This document shows positions 29,897-39,917 of a DNA stretch of 64,000 nucleotides, in pieces (the first letter of the stretch is position 1; each line of letters opens with the position of its first letter). Made by a program: the position numbers and the translations under genes. The stretch comes from Bacteroidales bacterium (GTDB lineage: Bacteria > Bacteroidota > Bacteroidia > Bacteroidales > Marinilabiliaceae). The stretch is from positions 62,001 to 126,000 of the forward strand of contig QKJP01000009.1 of NCBI GenBank assembly GCA_003249255.1, read 5' to 3'. A model generated the notes under the pieces. It saw nothing but the letters and a program-made list of their open reading frames with translations. It made no database searches and was not told the DNA's origin.

Positions 29897-31492
29897 TTAC
29901 TTTAACAAATCCGAATAATCACCTGATGATTCAATAATTTCAATTGCCTTATTGTAAGCTGGTGAGATTTGATTTATTATCTGATAATACTCGGATGTCT
30001 CAAATAAATCACGAGCAGTTAAAGCCTTTAATTGCTCATTAATTAGTTCTTTGGAAATTTCCAATTCCTCTTCTACTACTTCAATTTTAGCTTTCTCACC
30101 TTCACTTATCAAGAGTGATAATAATTTATCACTTACAGTAAACTTTTTCGAAAAGGTATCGAAATCCGGATATTGAGCGCTCAACTTCTTCCGGTTATTA
30201 TCGACATAGGTTAACACTACCTTATTTACAGTCCCTGAAGCTAAAAGATCTCTGTAATAATCTGAAAATTGAGTTGTATCAACCGGAATAAAAAGATCTG
30301 GCATAATACCTCCTCCCCCATAAACAACGCGCCCTTTTAACCGCGTTTTATACTGAAGACTGTCATTAAAATGAATACTGTCAGAAAAGGACATTTCTCC
30401 ACTTTCATATCGATCATAAATTTCCTTTCGATAAGCATCCGTACCTTTTTCATAATCTTTTTGAATACATCGCCCTGAAGGAGTGTAGTATTTTGCAATG
30501 GTCAAACGGATCAGAGATCCATCCGGCAAATCAAATGGCCTTTGCACTAATCCTTTCCCAAAACTCCTGCGCCCAATTACTATTCCACGATCCCAATCCT
30601 GTATTGCTCCAGAAACAATTTCGCTGGCAGAAGCAGATCCCTCATCAATTAATACAACAAGATTTCCTTTTTCAAACTTACCCAATTTGGAAGCGTAATG
30701 TTCTCGTTTTAAACTATTGACTCCTTCTGTATAAACCAACAATTTATTATTATCAATAAATTCATCTGCAATATCAATAGCTGCTTTTAAATATCCACCG
30801 CCATTACCTCTTAAATCTAATATCAAATTCTCAAATGGAGCTAATTGATCTAATGCATCAAGAAATTCTTTATGCGTATTTAAAGCAAATCGAGTAATTT
30901 TAATATATGCTGTATTGGAAGATGCTTTATAAACAGCTTCAACACTGTGAATAGGAATTTTATCACGAGTGACAGTAAAAGATAAAGTATCACTAACTCC
31001 TTTGCGTAAAATATAAACGTTTACTTTCGTTCCTTTGGGGCCTTTTAAACATTTGAAAACATCGCTATTTTTTAATCCAACCCCAGCTACATTTTTATCA
31101 TCAATTTTAATGATGCGATCACCGGCCATTATCCCAACTTTCTCTGAAGGACCACCAATTACAGGAGAGACCACCATTAAAGTATCATTAAAAATATTAA
31201 ACTGTATTCCTACACCTTCGAAACTACCATCTAAAGGTTCATTCATTGCAGTAACTTCATCAGGGGAAATATAGACTGAATGAGGGTCCAGACTTTTTAA
31301 CATGGCATTGATACCTTCTTCTGCAAGGGCTTCAGAATCTACACTATCGACATATAAGGAGTTGATCAATTGATAAGTAAGTTGAAGCTTTTGCATTTGC
31401 TGAGTAACATTTTGAGCAAATGCAAATTGTCCACACAACATCAACACTAACAAGAAGCATTTTATTGGATTAGGTTTTCTATGTTTATTCAT
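29897..31492 (-). CDS. C-terminal processing protease (S41, CtpA/Prc type)
   Basis: Periplasmic serine protease. From the ATG at 31492 the protein is 531 residues, with a signal peptide (CFLLVLMLCGQFAFAQ). A PDZ domain covers about residues 75-165. The S41 catalytic core carries LDLRGNGGG, the serine in DEGSASASEIVSG and the general-base lysine in RRSFGKGLVQ, the Ser-Lys dyad of the CtpA/Prc family. A helical C-terminal extension (about 400-531) is usual for the Bacteroidota form. Likely roles are trimming exported proteins and envelope quality control. The earlier frame start at 31549 would put 19 polar residues before the signal peptide and is unlikely. Confidence 0.92.
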   Translation of the reverse strand: MNKHRKPNPIKCFLLVLMLCGQFAFAQNVTQQMQKLQLTYQLINSLYVDSVDSEALAEEGINAMLKSLDPHSVYISPDEVTAMNEPLDGSFEGVGIQFNIFNDTLMVVSPVIGGPSEKVGIMAGDRIIKIDDKNVAGVGLKNSDVFKCLKGPKGTKVNVYILRKGVSDTLSFTVTRDKIPIHSVEAVYKASSNTAYIKITRFALNTHKEFLDALDQLAPFENLILDLRGNGGGYLKAAIDIADEFIDNNKLLVYTEGVNSLKREHYASKLGKFEKGNLVVLIDEGSASASEIVSGAIQDWDRGIVIGRRSFGKGLVQRPFDLPDGSLIRLTIAKYYTPSGRCIQKDYEKGTDAYRKEIYDRYESGEMSFSDSIHFNDSLQYKTRLKGRVVYGGGGIMPDLFIPVDTTQFSDYYRDLLASGTVNKVVLTYVDNNRKKLSAQYPDFDTFSKKFTVSDKLLSLLISEGEKAKIEVVEEELEISKELINEQLKALTARDLFETSEYYQIINQISPAYNKAIEIIESSGDYSDLLK

Positions 31493-31560
31493 GTTCAATA
31501 ATTCTTTATTTAGGGTTTTGAAGTTAAGGAAACAATTACTAAAAACCACTTTTTATAGGA

Positions 31561-31593
31561 AAAGAAAAGCCGGAAATAAATAATTTCCGGCTC
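31561..31593 (-). terminator. Intrinsic terminator after guaA
   Basis: A 10-bp perfect stem (31569-31578 with 31584-31593, AGCCGGAAAT/ATTTCCGGCT) is followed on the minus strand by TTTCTTTT. Confidence 0.85.
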
Positions 31594-31599
31594 AGTTTT

Positions 31600-33129
31600 T
31601 TATTCCCACTCAATGGTTGCTGGTGGCTTGGAGCTGATATCATAAACAACTCGGTTCACACCTTTTACTTTATTGATAATATCGTTAGATACTTTTGCTA
31701 AAAACTCATAAGGTAAATGTACCCAATCTGCTGTCATTCCATCTGTTGATTGCACAGCACGTAAGGCCACCACACGCTCATAAGTACGCTCATCTCCCAT
31801 AACACCAACTGATTGGATTGGCAACAACATCACACCTGCTTGCCAAACCTGATCATAAAGGCCATTATCTTTTAAACCTTTAATAAAAATATGATCGACC
31901 TCTTGAAGAAGGGCAACTTTCTCGGCAGTAATATCTCCTAAAATACGAATCGCTAATCCAGGTCCAGGGAATGGGTGTCGACCTAACAAAGAATCATCAA
32001 TTCCCATTGCTTTACCAACACGACGAACTTCATCCTTAAAAAGTAGTTTTAACGGCTCAACAATTTTAAGATTCATCTTCTCCGGAAGACCTCCAACATT
32101 ATGGTGCGATTTAATAGTTACGGAGGGTCCATTAACAGAAACGGACTCGATCACATCAGGATAAATAGTACCTTGTGCTAACCATTTTACATCTTGAATT
32201 TTATGAGCTTCTTGATCAAACACATCAATAAAAGCTTTACCGATGATTTTTCGTTTTGTCTCAGGATCAGATACACCAGCTAAATCGGTTAAAAATTTAG
32301 CTTTGGCATCAACTCCTATTACATTAAGCCCCATGTGTTTGTAAGAATCTAACACCTGATTAAATTCGTCTTTACGTAAAAGACCATTATCTACGAAAAT
32401 ACAAGTCAAATTCTTACCTATTGCTTTGTGTAACAAAACACCAGCAACAGTACTATCTACTCCACCTGATAAACCAAGTACAACTTTATCCTCACCAAGT
32501 TTTGCTTTCAGCTCTTCTACTGTACTATCTACAAACGAATCCGGTGTCCAATCCATTGAACAACCACAGATACCAACAACGAAGTTCTTTAAAATTAAAC
32601 TTCCCTCTGTACTATGATAAACCTCAGGATGAAATTGTAAACCAAATGTAGTTTCACCCTCAACTGCAAAAGCGGCTACATTTACATCATGTGTACTTGC
32701 TACTACTTTAAAATTTTCAGGCAAACGAACTATGGTATCTCCGTGAGACATCCATACTTGTGAATGATCACTAACTTCTTTTAATAAGTCGCAACTATTA
32801 TCAACATAAGCAAGATTTGCCCGACCATACTCACGAGTTGCAGATGGCTGAACTTCTCCACCAAAATTCTGAGATAAAAATTGAGCTCCATAACAAATAC
32901 CTAACAATGGCATTTTTCCTTTAACATCGGTTAGATCAGGAACAGGCGCTTCTACGTCTCTTACACTAAAAGGACTTCCACTTAAAATTAAACCTTTTAC
33001 TGACTCATCCAACTCAGGACATTTGTTAAACGGGTGGATTTCACAATATACGTTAAACTCACGTACACGTCTGGCAATCAACTGTGTATATTGAGAACCA
33101 AAATCCAGAATTATGATTTTCTCCTGCAT
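31600..33129 (-). CDS. guaA: GMP synthase (glutamine-hydrolysing)
   Basis: Converts XMP to GMP using glutamine and ATP, the last step of guanine nucleotide synthesis. The 509-residue protein has the class I amidotransferase domain first, with the nucleophile in [11 protein letters not shown] (Cys79) and the His-Glu pair in FHPEVYHS. The ATP-pyrophosphatase domain follows, with the PP-loop [10 protein letters not shown] near 226. The C-terminal dimerisation domain ends with the conserved [12 protein letters not shown] codon at 33132 is in frame, but the ATG at 33129 gives the normal [13 protein letters not shown] start. It is monocistronic, with its own minus-7 element and terminator. Confidence 0.97.
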   Translation of the reverse strand: MQEKIIILDFGSQYTQLIARRVREFNVYCEIHPFNKCPELDESVKGLILSGSPFSVRDVEAPVPDLTDVKGKMPLLGICYGAQFLSQNFGGEVQPSATREYGRANLAYVDNSCDLLKEVSDHSQVWMSHGDTIVRLPENFKVVASTHDVNVAAFAVEGETTFGLQFHPEVYHSTEGSLILKNFVVGICGCSMDWTPDSFVDSTVEELKAKLGEDKVVLGLSGGVDSTVAGVLLHKAIGKNLTCIFVDNGLLRKDEFNQVLDSYKHMGLNVIGVDAKAKFLTDLAGVSDPETKRKIIGKAFIDVFDQEAHKIQDVKWLAQGTIYPDVIESVSVNGPSVTIKSHHNVGGLPEKMNLKIVEPLKLLFKDEVRRVGKAMGIDDSLLGRHPFPGPGLAIRILGDITAEKVALLQEVDHIFIKGLKDNGLYDQVWQAGVMLLPIQSVGVMGDERTYERVVALRAVQSTDGMTADWVHLPYEFLAKVSNDIINKVKGVNRVVYDISSKPPATIEWE

Positions 33130-33166
33130 CAATCTTGCATTAAAAATATTAGTGATAAATTTTCTG

Positions 33167-33174
33167 CAAATATA
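33167..33174 (-). promoter_or_regulatory. Minus-7 element of guaA
   Basis: CAAATATA reads TATATTTG on the minus strand, 38 bp before the ATG. It is an exact consensus match. I see no purine riboswitch-like fold in the short leader. Confidence 0.6.
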
Positions 33175-33254
33175 AGGATAAAATGTTAAAACAGGATAAT
33201 TAGTTGATGTGCAAATTAACTGATTAAAGAATTAGCTTAAACTCTCAAACACCA

Positions 33255-34175
33255 CTAATTTTCAATTGAAAACACTTCCCCATCTTTAACCAAAACTGAG
33301 TTTTCGAATACCTCTTTAGCTTCTTGCAATAAGGGATTTAGAGTTCGATAACGATTAGAAAAGTGACCTAGAATCAATTTGCCGACTTGGGCATCCTTAG
33401 CTATGGTAGCTGCTTGTTTAACGGTCGTATGTCCTGAACTTTTTGCCAAAGTCTTTAACTCATGAAGAAAAGTAGCTTCATGATACAAGAGATTAACTTC
33501 TTGGATGTAAGGAATAATTTTTCGATAATATCGAGTATCGGAACAGAAGGCATAGCTTCGAGGTTTTGGTGGTTCGATAATTAATTCATCTTGAGATACC
33601 AATTCTCCACTCGCATCATAATAAGCTTCTCTTCTTTTGATGGAAGCAATCTCTTTAATAGAAAGCTCATATTTAAAAATGGCTTCTTTACGAATATTAG
33701 GCTGTTTTTCCTTTTCCTGAAAAATAAAACCACAAGTTGGAATACGATGAGCCAATGGAAGAGATTTTACAATTACATTTTTATCCTCATAAATTACAAC
33801 AGGCTCATCATAAGAAAGGTGAACAAATTTAACTTCGTAAGGCAATTCATCACAGAAATAAGCGAGTTGTGGCACCAGGATTTTTTCAAGGTCAGCATGT
33901 GCATACAAATACAAAGGTTTATTTCTACCTAACAATCCCAAAGTTGAAATAAGTCCAATAAGCCCAAAGCAATGATCTCCATGCAAATGAGAAATAAAAA
34001 CACTATCTATTTTAGAGAAATTTATTTTATGCTTACGCATTTGCATTTGAGTTCCTTCTCCGCAATCAACCAAAAAAAACCGCTCAGAAACGCGAACGAT
34101 CTGAGCGGTTGGATATCTTTCTGAAGTAGGTAATGCTGAATTACTTCCTAAAATTGTAACTGAGAAAGAAGACAT
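33255..34175 (-). CDS. rnz: Ribonuclease Z
   Basis: Zinc-dependent endonuclease that trims tRNA 3' ends, needed here because the tRNA in the window has no encoded CCA. The 306-residue protein is a metallo-beta-lactamase fold with the metal motif SHLHGDHCFGLIGL, and more ligands in FCSDTRYY and YHEATF. A substrate exosite insert is present (about 160-200). The start at 34175 (MSSFSVTILGSNSALPT) matches the family; four extra residues are possible upstream. It is the last gene of the rpsA-STAS-rnz operon, 15 bp after the STAS gene. Confidence 0.94.
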   Translation of the reverse strand: MSSFSVTILGSNSALPTSERYPTAQIVRVSERFFLVDCGEGTQMQMRKHKINFSKIDSVFISHLHGDHCFGLIGLISTLGLLGRNKPLYLYAHADLEKILVPQLAYFCDELPYEVKFVHLSYDEPVVIYEDKNVIVKSLPLAHRIPTCGFIFQEKEKQPNIRKEAIFKYELSIKEIASIKRREAYYDASGELVSQDELIIEPPKPRSYAFCSDTRYYRKIIPYIQEVNLLYHEATFLHELKTLAKSSGHTTVKQAATIAKDAQVGKLILGHFSNRYRTLNPLLQEAKEVFENSVLVKDGEVFSIEN

Positions 34176-34190
34176 AAAAAAAATCAATGA

Positions 34191-34541
34191 CTACTCTAGA
34201 TCCTTACGGATCATCTCAATACCATCTTCTAAAGTAGGTGCAATGTTTAAAACTGAGTCTAACTGAGAAACAGAAATTAACCGTTCGACAGCAGGTTGTA
34301 ATGCAGCTAAAACAAATACACCATCAGCATTCTTACACAATCTATTGGCCACAAGGATTGAACTTAATCCTGACGAATCACAGTAATTACATTTTCCTAA
34401 ATCCAGCAGAATGTTTTTTTCACCATTTCCGGATAATAGCACCAATTCAGACTTTAAAGTCGGTGCAATATGCGTATCAAGCTTCTCTTTTAGAACTTGA
34501 ACTAAAGTAAATTCATCTAATTTGTCAATCTTGAAGTCCAT
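34191..34541 (-). CDS. STAS-domain anti-sigma factor antagonist
   Basis: Single STAS domain of 116 residues, like SpoIIAA/RsbV, which releases a bound partner when unphosphorylated and is switched off by a serine kinase. The phosphosite region is CNYCDSSGLSSIL, with the usual DSSGL serine at about 56-57. There is no membrane part. It sits between rpsA and rnz with 15 bp on either side, so it is expressed with the translation genes. A cognate HATPase kinase is not adjacent; the SiaB-like protein at 28099 belongs to the same broad fold and is a possible but untested partner. Confidence 0.87.
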   Translation of the reverse strand: MDFKIDKLDEFTLVQVLKEKLDTHIAPTLKSELVLLSGNGEKNILLDLGKCNYCDSSGLSSILVANRLCKNADGVFVLAALQPAVERLISVSQLDSVLNIAPTLEDGIEMIRKDLE

Positions 34542-34556
34542 ATAGTAACTTTTAAC

Positions 34557-36404
34557 TTATTCTTTATCGCCACCTTCATTAGCTTCTAACTGATCTTTCA
34601 GTGCAGCTAAATCGGAAATATCACCTAAAGTAGTTTTTTCTAAGTTATCAGCCAACTTCTTTACGCCTTTTTTAGTAGCAGAAGCTTGTGCTTTTTTCTC
34701 TGCAGTATCTTCAGCTTTCTTATCATCTTCAAATACACGTGAATGCGATAAGATGATTCGCTTAGCAGCTTTATTAAACTCGATTACTTTGAAATCTAAT
34801 TTTTCTTCTGCTTTCGCTTGGCTACCGTCTTCTTTTACTAGGTGACGTGGAGTAGCAAAACCTTCAACACCATACTGTAATGCAATTACGGCACCTTTGT
34901 CGAAAATGTCAACAATAGTTCCTTCATGAACAGAACCTACAGTAAATAATGTTTCGAAAACATCCCATGGATTCTCTTCTAGTTGTTTGTGACCTAAGCT
35001 TAAACGACGGTTTTCTTTGTCGATTTCTAACACAACCACTTCGATCGCATCACCAATTGAAGTAAACTCTGCTGGGTGCTTGATTTTCTTAGTCCAAGAA
35101 AGATCAGAGATGTGAATTAATCCATCGATACCTTCTTCGATTTCCACAAATACTCCAAAGTTAGTGAAGTTACGTACGCTTGCAGTGTGCTTAGTACCTA
35201 CAGCATAAGTGTCTTCAATTTTTTCCCATGGATCTGCTTTAAGCTGCTTGATACCTAGAGACATCTTACGCTCATCGCGATCTAATGTTAATACCATAGC
35301 TTCTACATCATCACCCACTTTTAAGAAATCTTGTGCGCTTCTTAAGTGTTGTGACCATGACATTTCTGAAACGTGGATAAGACCTTCAACACCAGTAGCG
35401 ATTTCTACGAATGCACCATAGTCAGCCATTACAACCACTTTTCCTTTAACAACATCACCTACTTTAAGCTCTTGATCTAGAGCATCCCATGGGTGAGATG
35501 TTAATTGTTTTAAACCAAGAGCGATACGTTTTTTCTCATCATCAAAGTCAAGAATTACAACGTTTAACTTCTGATCTAACTGAACAATTTCTTCCGGATG
35601 ACTCACGCGACCCCAAGAAAGGTCTGTAATGTGAATTAATCCGTCTACGCCACCAAGGTCGATGAATACACCGTAAGATGTAATGTTCTTAACTGTACCT
35701 TCAAGAACCTGACCTTTTTCAAGCTTAGAGATAATATCTTTTTTCTGTTGCTCAAGCTCAGCTTCGATAAGTGCTTTGTGAGATACAACAACGTTTTTGA
35801 ACTCAGGGTTGATTTTAACCACTTTGAATTCCATCGTTTTACCTACATACATATCGTAGTCACGGATAGGCTTAACATCAATTTGAGAACCTGGTAAGAA
35901 CGCTTCGATACCAAATACATCAACGATCATACCACCTTTTGTACGACATTTGATGTAACCTTTGATCACTTCATCTTTATCAAGCGCTTCGTTTACACGA
36001 TCCCAAGAACGTAAAGCTCTAGCTTTCTTGTGAGAAAGAACTAACTGACCTTTTTTGTCTTCTTGGCTCTCTACGTAAACTTCTACAGAATCACCAACTT
36101 TTAATTCCGGGTTATAACGAAACTCGTTACGAGAAACAATACCATCAGATTTAAAACCAATGTTAATAACCACTTCTCTTTTGCTGATAGAGATAACTGT
36201 ACCTTCAATTACTTCTTTTTCAGAAATTGTAGATAAAGTCTCATCATACATCTTAGCAAGCTCCTCTTTTGAAGTACCTGCACCTAAAACATCACCATTC
36301 TCAAAGCTATCCCAATCGAAATCAGCTAAAGGAGCAGTAGTGCTTACCGCTTTTTGCTCAACAGCTTCGTTTGAAGCTTGAACATTTTCATTTGTTTCAC
36401 TCAT
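34557..36404 (-). CDS. rpsA: 30S ribosomal protein S1
   Basis: RNA-binding ribosomal protein that helps recruit mRNA, important in Bacteroidota because most of their mRNAs lack a Shine-Dalgarno sequence. The 615-residue protein has six S1 domains (about 60-125, 145-210, 230-298, 315-385, 400-470 and 490-555). The central ones show the repeat pattern GVFIDLGGVDGLIHITDLSW, AFVEIATGVEGLIHVSEMSW and GVFVEIEEGIDGLIHISDLSW. An acidic N-terminal extension and a charged C-terminal tail flank them. It is the first gene of a three-gene operon with STAS and rnz. The minus-7 element TACTTTTG lies 57 bp upstream. Confidence 0.97.
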   Translation of the reverse strand: MSETNENVQASNEAVEQKAVSTTAPLADFDWDSFENGDVLGAGTSKEELAKMYDETLSTISEKEVIEGTVISISKREVVINIGFKSDGIVSRNEFRYNPELKVGDSVEVYVESQEDKKGQLVLSHKKARALRSWDRVNEALDKDEVIKGYIKCRTKGGMIVDVFGIEAFLPGSQIDVKPIRDYDMYVGKTMEFKVVKINPEFKNVVVSHKALIEAELEQQKKDIISKLEKGQVLEGTVKNITSYGVFIDLGGVDGLIHITDLSWGRVSHPEEIVQLDQKLNVVILDFDDEKKRIALGLKQLTSHPWDALDQELKVGDVVKGKVVVMADYGAFVEIATGVEGLIHVSEMSWSQHLRSAQDFLKVGDDVEAMVLTLDRDERKMSLGIKQLKADPWEKIEDTYAVGTKHTASVRNFTNFGVFVEIEEGIDGLIHISDLSWTKKIKHPAEFTSIGDAIEVVVLEIDKENRRLSLGHKQLEENPWDVFETLFTVGSVHEGTIVDIFDKGAVIALQYGVEGFATPRHLVKEDGSQAKAEEKLDFKVIEFNKAAKRIILSHSRVFEDDKKAEDTAEKKAQASATKKGVKKLADNLEKTTLGDISDLAALKDQLEANEGGDKE

Positions 36405-36461
36405 TTTCTTAAAATCTTAAAAAACTAGTAGTTAGACAATATATTGATAAAAAAAACGCTG

Positions 36462-36469
36462 CAAAAGTA
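36462..36469 (-). promoter_or_regulatory. Minus-7 element of rpsA
   Basis: CAAAAGTA reads TACTTTTG on the minus strand and is followed by GCAGC, as at the ABC-F promoter. The leader is about 50 nt and AT-rich. Confidence 0.6.
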
Positions 36470-36606
36470 CTAACTTTAAATTTGATTCTAAAATGCTTCG
36501 TCAAAATAATTATCGCAAAAACATTAAAATTCATTAAAAGAGGACATCTAAATACACCTTGTCATAAATTAAAACCACTTCTCCGTGTTAAAAAGGGAAT
36601 AATTTC

Positions 36607-36614
36607 TATTTTTG
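36607..36614 (+). promoter_or_regulatory. Minus-7 element of the nucleotide-sugar operon
   Basis: TATTTTTG matches TAnnTTTG 43 bp before the ugd ATG. No clear minus-33 box is seen. Confidence 0.5.
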
Positions 36615-36657
36615 GGCTTGTTTATAATATTTATTAAATAATATACCTACCTCATAT

Positions 36658-37986
36658 ATGAAAATATCAGTAGTCGGATCTGGTTATGTAGGACTAGTCA
36701 CAGGAACTTGTTTTGCAGATACAGGTGTTAACACAACTTGTGTAGATATAGATGAAAAGAAAATAGAAAACTTAAAAAAAGGCATTATTCCAATATATGA
36801 ACCAGGCTTAGATCAGATGGTTCTTTCAAACTTTGAAAAAGAACGCCTTCACTTTTCTACCAGTATCAAAGACAGTTTGGATCAAACGGATGCTGTTTTT
36901 ATTGCCGTGGGTACACCTCCCGGCGAAGATGGCAGTGCAGACCTGAGTCATGTTTTAGCCGTAGCCAGAGAAATTGGAAAACACATCAATCATTACACGG
37001 TTATTATTACTAAAAGTACTGTACCAATTGGAACTGCTCAGAAAGTAAAAGCTGCCATTCAAGATGAAATTGAAAAAAGAGGGCTTAAAATTGAATTTGA
37101 CGTTGCATCCAATCCCGAATTTCTAAAAGAAGGTAGCGCAATTGATGACTTTTTAAAACCGGATAGAATTGTTGTAGGGGTCGAATCTGAACGCGCAGAA
37201 AAAATTATGAGCCGCTTATACAAACCTTTTGTTTTAAATGGGCATCCGATCTTATTTATGGATATTCCTTCTGCTGAAATGACAAAATACACAGCCAATG
37301 CGATGCTGGCAACCAAAATAAGTTTCATGAATGACATTGCTAACCTATGTGAAATTGTAGGTGCAGATGTTAATAGTGTACGAAAAGGGATCGGATCAGA
37401 CTCGCGTATTGGTCAAAAATTTCTTTATTCCGGGTGTGGGTATGGTGGATCATGTTTTCCGAAAGACGTTAAAGCGATCATCAAAACAGCTCAACAAAAC
37501 AATTATCACCTAAAGATTTTAGAAGCCGTTGAGGAAGTAAATAACACACAAAAAACCATCCTCAATAAAAAAATCATTGAACACTTTCATGATTTAAGGG
37601 ACAAAACATTTGCAGTCTGGGGACTTTCATTTAAACCTCACACCGATGATATGCGAGAAGCTCCTTCTTTAAGTATTATTAATAAACTATTGGACATGGG
37701 TGCTAAGGTAAAAGCTTATGATCCGGTTGCAATGAAAGAAGCCCAAAAACATCTTGGCAATAAAATCGAATATGGGAAAGACCAATATGATGTGCTCATT
37801 GATGCTGACGCATTAATATTAGTCACAGAATGGCCTGAATTTAGACTACCTAACTTAAAGGTTATCGAGAAACTTTTAACGAATAAAGTCATCTTTGATG
37901 GAAGAAATATTTATGATCAAGATGAATTAAAAGAAAGCGGTTTTACTTATTATAGTATAGGTAAACATGTTGTAAAACCAGAATAG
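36658..37986 (+). CDS. ugd: UDP-glucose 6-dehydrogenase
   Basis: Oxidises UDP-glucose twice with NAD to UDP-glucuronate. The 442-residue protein begins with the Rossmann motif GSGYVGLVTG. The catalytic cysteine (Cys266) sits in GCGYGGSCFPKDV, and a second Rossmann-like UDP-binding domain starts near 310 (FAVWGLSFKPHTDDMREAPS). It is the first gene of a rightward nucleotide-sugar cluster; UDP-xylose synthase follows after 26 bp and uses its product directly. Likely end use is capsule, exopolysaccharide or LPS. No glycosyltransferase is in the window. Confidence 0.96.
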   Translation: MKISVVGSGYVGLVTGTCFADTGVNTTCVDIDEKKIENLKKGIIPIYEPGLDQMVLSNFEKERLHFSTSIKDSLDQTDAVFIAVGTPPGEDGSADLSHVLAVAREIGKHINHYTVIITKSTVPIGTAQKVKAAIQDEIEKRGLKIEFDVASNPEFLKEGSAIDDFLKPDRIVVGVESERAEKIMSRLYKPFVLNGHPILFMDIPSAEMTKYTANAMLATKISFMNDIANLCEIVGADVNSVRKGIGSDSRIGQKFLYSGCGYGGSCFPKDVKAIIKTAQQNNYHLKILEAVEEVNNTQKTILNKKIIEHFHDLRDKTFAVWGLSFKPHTDDMREAPSLSIINKLLDMGAKVKAYDPVAMKEAQKHLGNKIEYGKDQYDVLIDADALILVTEWPEFRLPNLKVIEKLLTNKVIFDGRNIYDQDELKESGFTYYSIGKHVVKPE

Positions 37987-38012
37987 TTCCTCATTGAGAA
38001 TTTCCGAATAGC

Positions 38013-38957
38013 ATGAAGAAAAGAATATTAGTTACCGGGGGCGCCGGATTTATAGGTTCACATCTTTGCGAACGTTTATTAAATGAAGGAAACGAAGTTA
38101 TCTGCCTGGATAATTATTTTACAGGATCAAAATCAAACATCGTTCACTTGTTAAACAATCCATTTTTTGAACTCGTAAGACACGATGTGACTCATCCCTT
38201 CTTTGTAGAAGTAGATGAAATATACAATTTAGCATGCCCTGCATCACCAGTTCATTATCAACACAATAGCATCAAAACAATAAAAACATCCGTAATGGGT
38301 GCCATTAACATGCTAGGTTTAGCCAAACGTGTAAATGCTAAAATTTTACAAGCCTCAACAAGTGAAGTTTATGGAGATCCCCTAGTTCACCCTCAACCGG
38401 AATCTTACTGGGGTCATGTAAATCCAATTGGCATCCGTTCTTGTTACGACGAAGGGAAAAGATGTGCGGAAAGTTTATTTGTCAATTACAAAGACCAAAA
38501 CAATGTAAACATTAAGATCATCCGCATATTTAACACCTATGGACCTAATATGAATCCCGATGACGGAAGGGTGGTTTCAAACTTTATTGTGCAAGCTTTA
38601 AAGGGAGAAGACATTACCATTTTTGGAGATGGAAAGCAAACCAGAAGTTTCCAATACGTGGATGATTTAGTTGAAGGTATGATGCGGATGATGGCCTCCA
38701 GCGATGATTTTTGGGGACCAGTAAACATTGGAAATCCAAATGAATTCACCATGCTTGAATTAGCCCAACTAGTTATCAAACTTACTAATTCCAATTCTCA
38801 AATTACCTACCTGCCACTACCTAAAGATGACCCTATGCAACGCAAACCGGACATTACTTTAGCAAAAGAAAAACTACATAATTGGGAACCTACAATTCAG
38901 CTTGAACAAGGGTTACTAAATACAATTGAATATTTCGAAAAGCTTTTAAAAGCTTAA
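38013..38957 (+). CDS. UDP-glucuronate decarboxylase (UDP-xylose synthase)
   Basis: Extended short-chain dehydrogenase that decarboxylates UDP-glucuronate to UDP-xylose, keeping NAD bound. The 314-residue protein has the Gly motif [11 protein letters not shown] and the YxxxK pair Tyr145/Lys149 in [11 protein letters not shown]. The typical UXS segments [12 protein letters not shown] and TSEVYGDP are also present. The close spacing after ugd makes the two a metabolic pair. It should not be mistaken for rfbB: the SCYDEGKR active site is diagnostic of the decarboxylase, while the 4,6-dehydratases carry a PYSASKA type motif. Confidence 0.94.
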   Translation: MKKRILVTGGAGFIGSHLCERLLNEGNEVICLDNYFTGSKSNIVHLLNNPFFELVRHDVTHPFFVEVDEIYNLACPASPVHYQHNSIKTIKTSVMGAINMLGLAKRVNAKILQASTSEVYGDPLVHPQPESYWGHVNPIGIRSCYDEGKRCAESLFVNYKDQNNVNIKIIRIFNTYGPNMNPDDGRVVSNFIVQALKGEDITIFGDGKQTRSFQYVDDLVEGMMRMMASSDDFWGPVNIGNPNEFTMLELAQLVIKLTNSNSQITYLPLPKDDPMQRKPDITLAKEKLHNWEPTIQLEQGLLNTIEYFEKLLKA

Positions 38958-38969
38958 AACACACTAGAA

Positions 38970-39848
38970 ATGACTAAAAGAAAAGGAATTATATTAGCCG
39001 GAGGTTCCGGCACCCGTTTATATCCTGTTACCAAGAGTATTTCAAAGCAAATCATACCGGTTTATGATAAACCAATGATATACTACCCTTTATCAGTATT
39101 AATGCTTTCCGGAATTAGAGAAGTATTAATCATAAGTACTCCACAAGACTTACCTCTTTATAAAAATTTACTGGGTACTGGATCTGATATTGGATTGTCT
39201 ATCTCCTACGCAGAGCAACCATCTCCTGATGGCTTAGCACAAGCTTTTTTAATTGGCGAAGAATTTATTGGAGATGATAATGTCGCTTTAGTTTTAGGCG
39301 ATAACATATACTATGGTTACGAATTTAGCCGTGTACTCCGAGATGCAAATGAAGAAAAAGATGGTGCGGTAGTTTTTGGATACTATGTAAATGATCCTGA
39401 AAGATATGGTGTAGCAGATTTTGATGAGAACGGAAATGTCTTATCTCTTGAAGAAAAACCAGCTTCTCCTAAATCTAATTATGCAGTTACCGGTTTATAC
39501 TTCTACAGCAATGATGTAGTGGAAAAAGCAAAATCTCTAAAACCCTCCCCTAGAGGCGAATTGGAAATAACAGATTTAAATAAGCTCTACCTGGAAGAAA
39601 AAAGATTGAAGCTTAAACAACTGGGTCGAGGTATGGCTTGGTTAGATACAGGTACTCACGATAGTTTACTTCAAGCGTCAAACTTCATTGCAACAATAGA
39701 GAACAGACAAGGATTAAAAGTGGCTTGTCTTGAAGAAATTGCCTATAAAAAAGGATACATCAACAAGGAGCAATTACTTAAACTAGCAGAACCTCTGAAA
39801 AAGAATGAATACGGTCAATATTTAATCAAGATGGCAAAGAATGATTAA
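38970..39848 (+). CDS. rfbA: Glucose-1-phosphate thymidylyltransferase
   Basis: Makes dTDP-glucose from dTTP and glucose-1-phosphate, the entry step to dTDP-rhamnose. The 292-residue protein has the nucleotidyltransferase signature [17 protein letters not shown] (11-27), LGDNIYYG for metal binding, and [18 protein letters not shown] for sugar binding. Length and motifs match RmlA. It lies 12 bp after the UDP-xylose synthase gene in the same operon. rfbC and rfbD follow, but the gene for the second enzyme, the 4,6-dehydratase, is not between them. Confidence 0.96.
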   Translation: MTKRKGIILAGGSGTRLYPVTKSISKQIIPVYDKPMIYYPLSVLMLSGIREVLIISTPQDLPLYKNLLGTGSDIGLSISYAEQPSPDGLAQAFLIGEEFIGDDNVALVLGDNIYYGYEFSRVLRDANEEKDGAVVFGYYVNDPERYGVADFDENGNVLSLEEKPASPKSNYAVTGLYFYSNDVVEKAKSLKPSPRGELEITDLNKLYLEEKRLKLKQLGRGMAWLDTGTHDSLLQASNFIATIENRQGLKVACLEEIAYKKGYINKEQLLKLAEPLKKNEYGQYLIKMAKND

Positions 39849-39890
39849 TGATTTTATCATCATCTATTTTAAACACCTGTAGTTCTTTAC

Positions 39891-39898
39891 TATATTTG
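39891..39898 (+). promoter_or_regulatory. Internal minus-7 element before rfbC
   Basis: TATATTTG lies 19 bp before the rfbC ATG, in the 69-bp gap after rfbA. It implies that rfbC-rfbD-phosphomutase can also be transcribed on their own, with a very short leader. Confidence 0.55.
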
Positions 39899-39917
39899 CA
39901 AAAAATTAACTGTTAAG

